Positions 1 through 5,600 of a stretch of DNA of 7,981 bases are shown here, piece by piece (within the stretch, counting starts at the first letter, position 1; every line of letters starts with the position of its first letter). The notes beneath the pieces were generated by a model, which saw only the letters and a list, made by a program, of their open reading frames with translations, did no database searches and was not told the DNA's origin. Made by a program: the position numbers and the translations under genes. The stretch comes from Promicromonosporaceae bacterium (lineage in GTDB: Bacteria; Actinomycetota; Actinomycetes; Actinomycetales; Cellulomonadaceae), in contig WRIF01000056.1 of assembly GCA_009782865.1 (NCBI GenBank), positions 1 to 7,981 on the forward strand, read 5' to 3'.

Positions 1-442
1 GTTCACCATGGGGATCATCAACCTGTGGGTGGGCTTCCCCTACTTCATGCTGCTGGTCACCGGCACCATGGCCTCGATCCCCCCGGACAACATCGAGGCC
101 GCGCGCGTGGACGGCGCCACCGACTGGCAGATCTTCCGCCGCATCCAGATGCCGCAGATCGTCTTCCAGACCATGCCGCTGGTGATCATGTCGTTTGCCC
201 ACAACATCAACAACTTCGGGGCGGTGTTCTTCCTGACGGGAGGCGGGCCCAACATGCCCGACTCCACCGCCACCGGGGCCGGCGCCACCGACCTGATGGT
301 CTCGTGGATCTTCAACTTGACCGTCAACCTGCAGCAGTACCACCAGGCCGGCGTCCTGGCGATCATGATCTTCCTGATGATCGCCCCGTTTGCCATCTTC
401 AACTTCCGCCGCACCAAGTCCTTCAAGGAGGGTGAGCTCTGA
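1..442 (+). CDS. MalF-type sugar ABC transporter permease (C-terminal part, cut by window edge)
   Basis: Membrane-spanning permease of a carbohydrate-importing ABC transporter (CUT1 type), paired with the MalG-type permease that follows. The frame is already open at base 2 (reading Phe-Thr before the Met at 8), so the true start lies upstream and about 146 residues are visible. The sequence shows the cytoplasmic EAA loop that docks on the ATPase: EAA-x3-G-x9-I-x-MP at nt 95-154. This is followed by hydrophobic segments at about nt 160-240 and 345-400 and the C-terminal FNFRRTKSFKEGEL tail. The stretch TDLMVSWIFNLT resembles the TDILISWIYKLT-like stretch of Firmicute GanP/MdxF permeases. The family is firm. 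The substrate (galacto-oligosaccharides) is inferred only from the GH53 enzyme downstream. The stop TGA (440-442) shares one base with the next start codon, so the two genes are translationally coupled. Confidence 0.9.
   Translation, partial: FTMGIINLWVGFPYFMLLVTGTMASIPPDNIEAARVDGATDWQIFRRIQMPQIVFQTMPLVIMSFAHNINNFGAVFFLTGGGPNMPDSTATGAGATDLMVSWIFNLTVNLQQYHQAGVLAIMIFLMIAPFAIFNFRRTKSFKEGEL
425..432 (+). promoter_or_regulatory. Ribosome binding site of the MalG-type permease gene
   Basis: AAGGAGGG lies inside the last codons of the upstream permease gene, ten bases before the ATG at 442. It is a strong Shine-Dalgarno match and supports that start, which overlaps the upstream stop codon as TGATG. 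Confidence 0.75.
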
Positions 443-1353
443 TGGCCACCAACGTCGACAGGCCCGTGGACGCCCGGCGCGCCGAGAAGGCCGCCCGCGC
501 GACCAAGCGCCTGGAACAGTCCGCCCGTAACCAGAAGATCAACACGGTGGTCATCACCACCATCCTGGTAGTGGTCACCTTCATCGTGCTCTGGCCGCTG
601 GTCCACGTGGTGGCGGCCGCCTTCACCCCCGGCCGCTCCGTGGCCGCCATGCCGGTGGTGCCGTTCACGGAAGGGTTCACCTTCGATCACTTCTATCACC
701 TGTTCGCCAACACCCACTACCTGCGGTGGTTCCGAAACTCCTTCGTCATCGCGGTGTCCACGACCCTGGGGACGCTGATCTTTGCCTCGCTTGGCGCCTA
801 CGTGTTCTCGCGGTTCAAGTTCACGTTCAAGAAGTCGTTCATGATGGCGATGCTGGTGCTCAATGTGTTCCCCGCCTTTGTCGGCATGGTCGCCATCTAC
901 GTGATCCTGCTGCGCATCGGCGGCCTGGACACCCTGTGGGGCCTGGTGCTGATCTACCTGGCTGGCAACCTGCCGTTCACCACCTGGATGGTCAAGAGCT
1001 ACATGGACAATGTGCCGCGCTCGCTCGATGAGGCCGCCCGCATTGACGGCGCCTCCTCCTTCCGCATCTATGCCACCATCATCTTGCCGATCTGCAAGCC
1101 GATCCTGGTGTTCCTGGGCATCACCTCCTTTGTGATGCCGTGGATGGACTTCATTTTCCCGCGGATGGTGCTGCGCTCCCAGGAGCAGCAGACCCTGGCG
1201 CTCGGCCTCTTCTCCTTCGTCACCGACCGCAACAACAACTTCACCTGGTTCGCCGCCGGGGCGCTGCTGGTCTCGATCCCGTTCATCATCTTCTTCGTGT
1301 TGACGCAGAAGATGCTGGTCGCCTCGCTGGCCGGCGGCGCCGTCAAGGGCTAG
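442..1353 (+). CDS. MalG-type sugar ABC transporter permease
   Basis: Second membrane subunit of the CUT1 importer, partner of the preceding MalF-type subunit. It is complete at 303 residues, a little longer than many MalG proteins because of a charged, Arg/Lys/Ala-rich cytoplasmic N-terminus (about residues 7-32). Six hydrophobic segments can be seen at roughly 33-60, 98-122, 133-156, 161-186, 219-245 and 270-297. The ATPase-docking EAA loop is intact at residues 197-216 (EAARIDG, then nine residues, then IILP). The protein ends in LAGGAVKG, matching the usual GLtaGAVKG-like end of MalG relatives. The start is chosen for the strong AAGGAGGG site and the one-base overlap with the upstream stop. 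No ATPase gene is in view; such importers often share an MsmK/MalK-like ATPase encoded elsewhere. By synteny with a galactanase gene it is a likely counterpart of GanQ, with galacto-oligosaccharides as inferred cargo. Confidence 0.93.
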   Translation: MATNVDRPVDARRAEKAARATKRLEQSARNQKINTVVITTILVVVTFIVLWPLVHVVAAAFTPGRSVAAMPVVPFTEGFTFDHFYHLFANTHYLRWFRNSFVIAVSTTLGTLIFASLGAYVFSRFKFTFKKSFMMAMLVLNVFPAFVGMVAIYVILLRIGGLDTLWGLVLIYLAGNLPFTTWMVKSYMDNVPRSLDEAARIDGASSFRIYATIILPICKPILVFLGITSFVMPWMDFIFPRMVLRSQEQQTLALGLFSFVTDRNNNFTWFAAGALLVSIPFIIFFVLTQKMLVASLAGGAVKG

Positions 1354-1359
1354 CACCAG

Positions 1360-2382
1360 ATGGTCACCAAGGACGGTGCCGCCACCGGCAAGCGGCCGAC
1401 GATTCGGGAGGTGGCGGCGCAGGCCGGCGTCTCCCGGGGCACGGTCTCGCGCTACCTCAACGGGGGGCACAACGTCTCCGCCGAGTCTCGGCATGCCATC
1501 GCCCAGGCGATCAAGGTGTCGGGCTACTCGGTCAACCTCAATGCGCGGGCCCTGGCGACGGGCCGCTCCGGGGCGATCGCCTTCCTGATCTCGGAGCCGC
1601 ATCAGCTGCTGTTCGAGGACCCGATCTTCGCGATCCTGCTGCGCGAGGCCACGGCCGCCGCCGCCGACCTCGACCTACAGATGGTGTTGATGATGGCCTC
1701 CTCCGAGGCCGAACAGCGCCGGGTCCTAGAGTTTGTCACCACCGCCCGGCTCGACTGGGTGTTGCTGGTCTCCTCGCACGAATCCGACCCCCTGCTGGGA
1801 TCGCTGCTGGAGCATAACGTCCCGACCGTGACCTCGGGGGTGCCGCTCGGCTACGAGGGCCGGGTCTCGGGGGCCTCGGCCGATGATCGTTCCGGCGGCC
1901 GGATGGCCACCGAGTACCTGCTGTCCCAGGGGCATCGGCGGATCGCCACGATCACCGGCCCAAGCTATTCGCCCGGAGGGGTCTACCGACTGGAGGGCTA
2001 TCGTGACGCCCTGGGGGCACGGTATGACGAGGCGCTCGTGCACCGAGGCGACTACACCCAGGAGTCCGGCTTCCAGGCGATGATCACCATGCTGGGGGAG
2101 GGGGCGGCGCCCGATGCGCTCTTCGCCCACAACGACCTGATGGCCATCGGTGCCATTCAGGCCCTCCAGGAGCAGGGGGTCTCCGTTCCCGGCCAGTTGG
2201 CCGTCATCGGCTTCGATGACTCTGGGCCGGGAGCCCAGATGTCCCCGACCCTGACCACCATGCGGCAGCCGTTTGAACAGCTGGCCCAGGAGATGGTCCG
2301 CCTGCTGGTGGCCGCCATCGAGGGAGGCCCGCCCACGCACGTCACCCTGCCGGCCGTCCTGACGCGGCGCGAGAGCGCCTGA
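1360..2382 (+). CDS. LacI-family transcriptional regulator
   Basis: DNA-binding repressor of 340 residues, the normal family length. An N-terminal helix-turn-helix spans about residues 13-36 (TIREVAAQAGVSRGTVSRYLN), followed by the hinge helix NARALATG at 61-68. A periplasmic-binding-protein-like sugar sensor domain covers about 72-335, with the typical HND at 257-259 and GFDD at 284-287. The gene starts six bases after the permease stop; AAGGG at 1345-1349, ten bases before the ATG, is a plausible ribosome site. It therefore probably shares the transporter transcript and reports on sugar brought in by it. The likely targets are the palindromes at 2506 and 2583 in front of the galactanase gene, which have the CG centre usual for LacI operators. 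This is an analogue of GalR/GanR-type regulators by position. The effector (galactose, galactobiose or another) cannot be read from the sequence. Confidence 0.95.
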   Translation: MVTKDGAATGKRPTIREVAAQAGVSRGTVSRYLNGGHNVSAESRHAIAQAIKVSGYSVNLNARALATGRSGAIAFLISEPHQLLFEDPIFAILLREATAAAADLDLQMVLMMASSEAEQRRVLEFVTTARLDWVLLVSSHESDPLLGSLLEHNVPTVTSGVPLGYEGRVSGASADDRSGGRMATEYLLSQGHRRIATITGPSYSPGGVYRLEGYRDALGARYDEALVHRGDYTQESGFQAMITMLGEGAAPDALFAHNDLMAIGAIQALQEQGVSVPGQLAVIGFDDSGPGAQMSPTLTTMRQPFEQLAQEMVRLLVAAIEGGPPTHVTLPAVLTRRESA

Positions 2383-2407
2383 GTACGGATGTACCCGCTG
2401 CGGGAAG

Positions 2408-2428
2408 GCCGGCGGGACAACCTCCGGC
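2408..2428 (+). terminator. Possible weak terminator hairpin after the regulator gene
   Basis: An inverted repeat pairs 2408-2415 with 2421-2428 (GCCGGcGG with CCtCCGGC, one mismatch) around a five-base GACAA loop, 25 bases after the LacI stop. It is not followed by a T run, so it is a poor intrinsic terminator by the standard model, though many high-GC actinobacterial terminators lack the T tract. It could also be chance pairing in GC-rich DNA. Confidence 0.3.
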
Positions 2429-2505
2429 GCGGGTGATTCCCCTCCCCTAGCAGGACATCCGCCCTGGCTTCCTGCGCGCCAATCATCACGGCGACGGACG
2501 CCAAG

Positions 2506-2519
2506 TGTGACCGGTCCCT
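2506..2519. promoter_or_regulatory. Near-palindromic candidate operator (distal copy)
   Basis: TGTGACCGGTCCCT matches the perfect palindrome at 2583-2596 in 12 of 14 positions: the left half is intact and the right half is degraded. The two centres are 77 bases apart, so this could be an auxiliary operator allowing a looped repressor complex, or the site of a second dimer. It lies about 117 bases before the galactanase start codon. Confidence 0.5.
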
Positions 2520-2568
2520 AAACCTGCCTGGCATGCTTGTCGCAAACCGAACACTACCCACGGGATTT

Positions 2569-2598
2569 TCGACCCCCAGGACTGTGACCGGTCACAAT
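2569..2598 (+). promoter_or_regulatory. Candidate promoter of the galactanase gene
   Basis: A weak sigma-70-like pair can be drawn: TCGACC at 2569-2574 (4 of 6 to TTGACA) and CACAAT at 2593-2598 (4 of 6 to TATAAT), separated by 18 bases. The -10 element would overlap the right half of the perfect palindrome, so a bound repressor would block polymerase directly. The boxes are poor matches and the assignment rests mainly on position. Confidence 0.3.
2583..2596. promoter_or_regulatory. Perfect palindromic LacI-type operator
   Basis: TGTGACCGGTCACA is an exact 14-base palindrome with a central CG, the hallmark of LacI-family operators. It sits 39 bases before the start codon of the galactanase gene and 200 bases after the LacI gene. 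The adjacent regulator is the obvious candidate to bind it. A Crp/Fnr-type regulator is an alternative because the arms are TGTGA and TCACA, but the four-base spacer is shorter than the six bases of a classic CRP/GlxR site. Confidence 0.65.
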
Positions 2599-2624
2599 TG
2601 CTGTTCGCCAGAGACGTCGAAACC

Positions 2625-2630
2625 GAGGAG
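2625..2630 (+). promoter_or_regulatory. Ribosome binding site of the galactanase gene
   Basis: GAGGAG followed by five A/C bases (AAAAC) precedes the ATG at 2636. This fixes the start, which is also directly followed by a textbook signal peptide. Confidence 0.8.
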
Positions 2631-2635
2631 AAAAC

Positions 2636-5600
2636 ATGTCTCACCGAAGCAAGACCCGCCCGCGCTGGCAGGTAGCCGCCACCGCGGCCGCCACCCTGGC
2701 GCTCGGCCTCACCGGCCTGATCGCGCCCGGCGCCGCAGCCGCCCCGGCCGAGGTTGCCCCCGAGGCCCTCACCGGTCCCGGCGACGGCTTTTCCCTGGGC
2801 GCCAACGTGCTCGCCAACCCCGGCTTCGAGGACTACGACCTCTCCGCCTGGGACATCCAGTACGAAGTGCCGGCAGGCGCCGGCGAGTACTTTGGCGTTC
2901 GCCACGAGGACGACGCCGAGCAGGCCCGCACCGGAGAGGGCAGCCTCAACTGGTACGGCCCCGGGGCCCGGCTCTCCTTCACCGTCTCCCAGACGGTGCC
3001 CGTGACGGCCGACACCTACTTCGACTTCTCCGCCTACTTCCGCGGCGGCTCGGCCAACCTGGTCGGACAGATCCTGGTTGACGACGAGGTGGTGGCCACC
3101 ACCGCCTCCACCGGCACCGCCGCCTGGAACGTGTGGGTGCCACTGAGCCTGTCAGAGGTGCTGGTGCCGGCCGGCTCGGAGGCCGTCGTGCGCATCGCGA
3201 TGGACTCCACCGCCAACGGCGCCTGGGGCTACCTTGACGACGTCTCGCTGCGCCCGTGGATCCTTTCGGACGTCGAACCGGTGCCGTCCGACATCCTGGT
3301 CGAGCGCGTGGCCAACCTGCGCCCCGACTGGATCAACGCCGTGGACATCGGCTCGGTGCTCTCCCTGGAGGAGTCCGGGGTCACCTGGTACGACTTCGAC
3401 GGTTCCGAGGCGGACATCTTTGAACTGTTCGCCGCCAACGGCGTCAACATGGTGCGCATCCGCATCTGGAACGACCCGTGGAACCGCGAGGTCGACCCGA
3501 TCCGCGGCTTCGGCGGTGGCAACACCGACGCCGCCCGCGCCATCGAGATTGGGCGCCGCGCCACCGAGGCGGGCATGGGCGTGGCCTTCAACTTCCACTT
3601 CTCCGACTTCTGGGCCGACCCCGGCAAGCAGATGGCCCCCCGCGCCTGGGTGGGCATGACCCTCGACCAGCTCGAGGTGGCCCTGGAAGCCTTCGTGCGG
3701 CAGACCCTGGAAGACGCGGTTGCCGCTGGCGTCGACGTCTGGCACGTGCAGCTCGGCAACGAGAACCAGGGCGGCAACATGATCGCCGGCGTCGGCGGCT
3801 CCGGCTGGGCCCGCTACGCCCGCCTGTTCAACGCCGGGGCCCGCGCCGTGCGCGACGTCACCCCGGACGCCCAGACCGTCGCCCACTTCACCAACCCGCA
3901 CTCGGGCTTCGTGGCCAACGCCACCCAGCTGCACAACCACAATGTGGACGTCGACGTGATCGGCGCCTCCTACTACCCGTTCTGGCACGGCACCCTGGCG
4001 AACCTCACCAACGTGCTCTCCACCATCCGCACCCGCTACGGGTTCGAGGTCATGGTGGCCGAGGTCTCCTACGCCTGGACCGCCGAGGATGGCGACGGCC
4101 ACCCCAACACCGTCGACGCCACCACCCCGACCCTGCCCTACCCGCTGACCGTCCAGGGTCAGGCCAACGCGATCCGCAACGTCGCCCAGGCCACCGCCGA
4201 CGCCGATGGCATCGGCATCATCTGGTGGGAGCCGGCCTGGACCCCCGTCGGCCCCCCTGACCAGTTCGAGAACAACCTGTTGCTGTGGGAGGAGTTCGGC
4301 TCCGGCTGGGCCACCTCCTATGCGGCCATCTACGACCCGGGCGACGCCGGCCTGTGGTTCGGCGGCACCTCCTGGGACAACCAGGGCGTCTTCGACTTCG
4401 AGGGCCACCCGCTGCCGACCCTGCGCCTCTTCGACTACCTGCACACCGGCACCGTGCCGCGCCAGGGCATCGTCGCCGACACCACCATCCCCACCGACAT
4501 CATCGAGATCATCTCCTTCGACGGCATCACGGCCGCCGACGTGCTGGCCGTCGCCCCGACCACGGTGACCGCCGTCTACATGGACAACTCGCGCACCTCG
4601 GTCCCGGTGGTATGGGATGTCGCCGCCATCGAGGCCGCCCTCGCCCGGGCGCAGGGGGTCTACGCCACCCGCCTGCCCGGTATCGCCACCACCTCGGCCG
4701 GCCCGATGGCCGCCGAACTGGCGCTGACGATCCTGCCGGTCAACCTGGCCCGCAACGGCGGCTTCGAGACCGTCCCGCACGGCTGGTCGAGCTCCGGCAC
4801 CTGCGGCTCGCTGCAGCACCGCAACTACAACAACCGCTCGGGCAACCTCTCGATCACCTGGAACGGCGCCACCAACTGCCGCTTCTTCCAGGACGTGGAG
4901 ATCACCGAGACCGGCTACCACGCCTTCCAGGGCTTCAACCAGGGCTCACACCAGCACAACGCCTACTTCACCGCCTACATGATTGTCGACGGGGTGGAGA
5001 CGCGCGGCGAGCCGATGCCCGTGGGCGGCTGGCTCACCTGGCAGCGTCCCCGCGTGGAGGGCGTGTTCATCGAGGCCGGACAGACCGTCCGCATCGGGAT
5101 GCACATCACCGCCAACTCTGGCGTGTGGGGCACCATGGACGACTTCCACCTGTATTTCCAGGGCGTTGAGCTGGGCACCCCGGTGGAGCCCATGGAGGTG
5201 GCCATTCACGGCGAGCCCGTGGTCGGCGGACAGCTGACCACCGAGGTGCTCAACGTGGCCAACCCGGCGCTGCAGTCCCGCGTCCAGTGGCTGGTGGACG
5301 GCGAGCCCTTCGGTGAGCCGATCTCGCTGTCCAACATCGCCCTGCCCGCCACCCTGGCCATCACCGCCGACCTGGCCGGCGCCTACGTGACCGCCCAGGT
5401 GGCCGTGACGCAGCCCGGCACCGGCGTGTTTGACTACCTGCCGATCCCGGCCGGCGTCCGCATCGGCGCCGCCCAGACCGGCCCCGTGCTCTCGGAGATC
5501 CACGTCAACGCGGTGGAGAACCTGCGTCCCGACTTCGTCTTCGGCTCCGACGTGTCCTCGGTGCTGTCCCAGGAAGCCTCGGGCGTCACCTGGTACGGCC

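Noticed and set aside
8..10. ATG at 8 as the start of the first permease
   Set aside because: The frame is open to the window edge and the family needs additional transmembrane segments before this point, so it is an internal Met.
40..1602. 520-codon open frame on the minus strand
   Set aside because: It runs antisense across two permease genes and the start of the LacI gene, with Arg/Gly/His-rich sequence and no domain.
2393..2404. Short hairpin CCCG-CTG-CGGG just after the LacI gene as a terminator
   Set aside because: A four-base stem with a three-base loop and no T tract is too weak and is expected by chance at this GC content.
2583..2596. CRP/GlxR-type binding site
   Set aside because: The arms TGTGA/TCACA fit, but the spacer is four bases instead of six, and a LacI gene lies immediately upstream; kept only as an alternative.
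2533..3081. 182-codon + strand frame starting in the regulatory gap
   Set aside because: It overlaps the operator, ribosome site and signal peptide region of the galactanase gene in another frame; the product is Arg/Pro-rich noise.
3152..4921. 589-codon open frame on the minus strand
   Set aside because: Same low-complexity Gly/Val/Asp composition, opposite the first GH53 domain and neighbouring modules; no start signals or family motifs.
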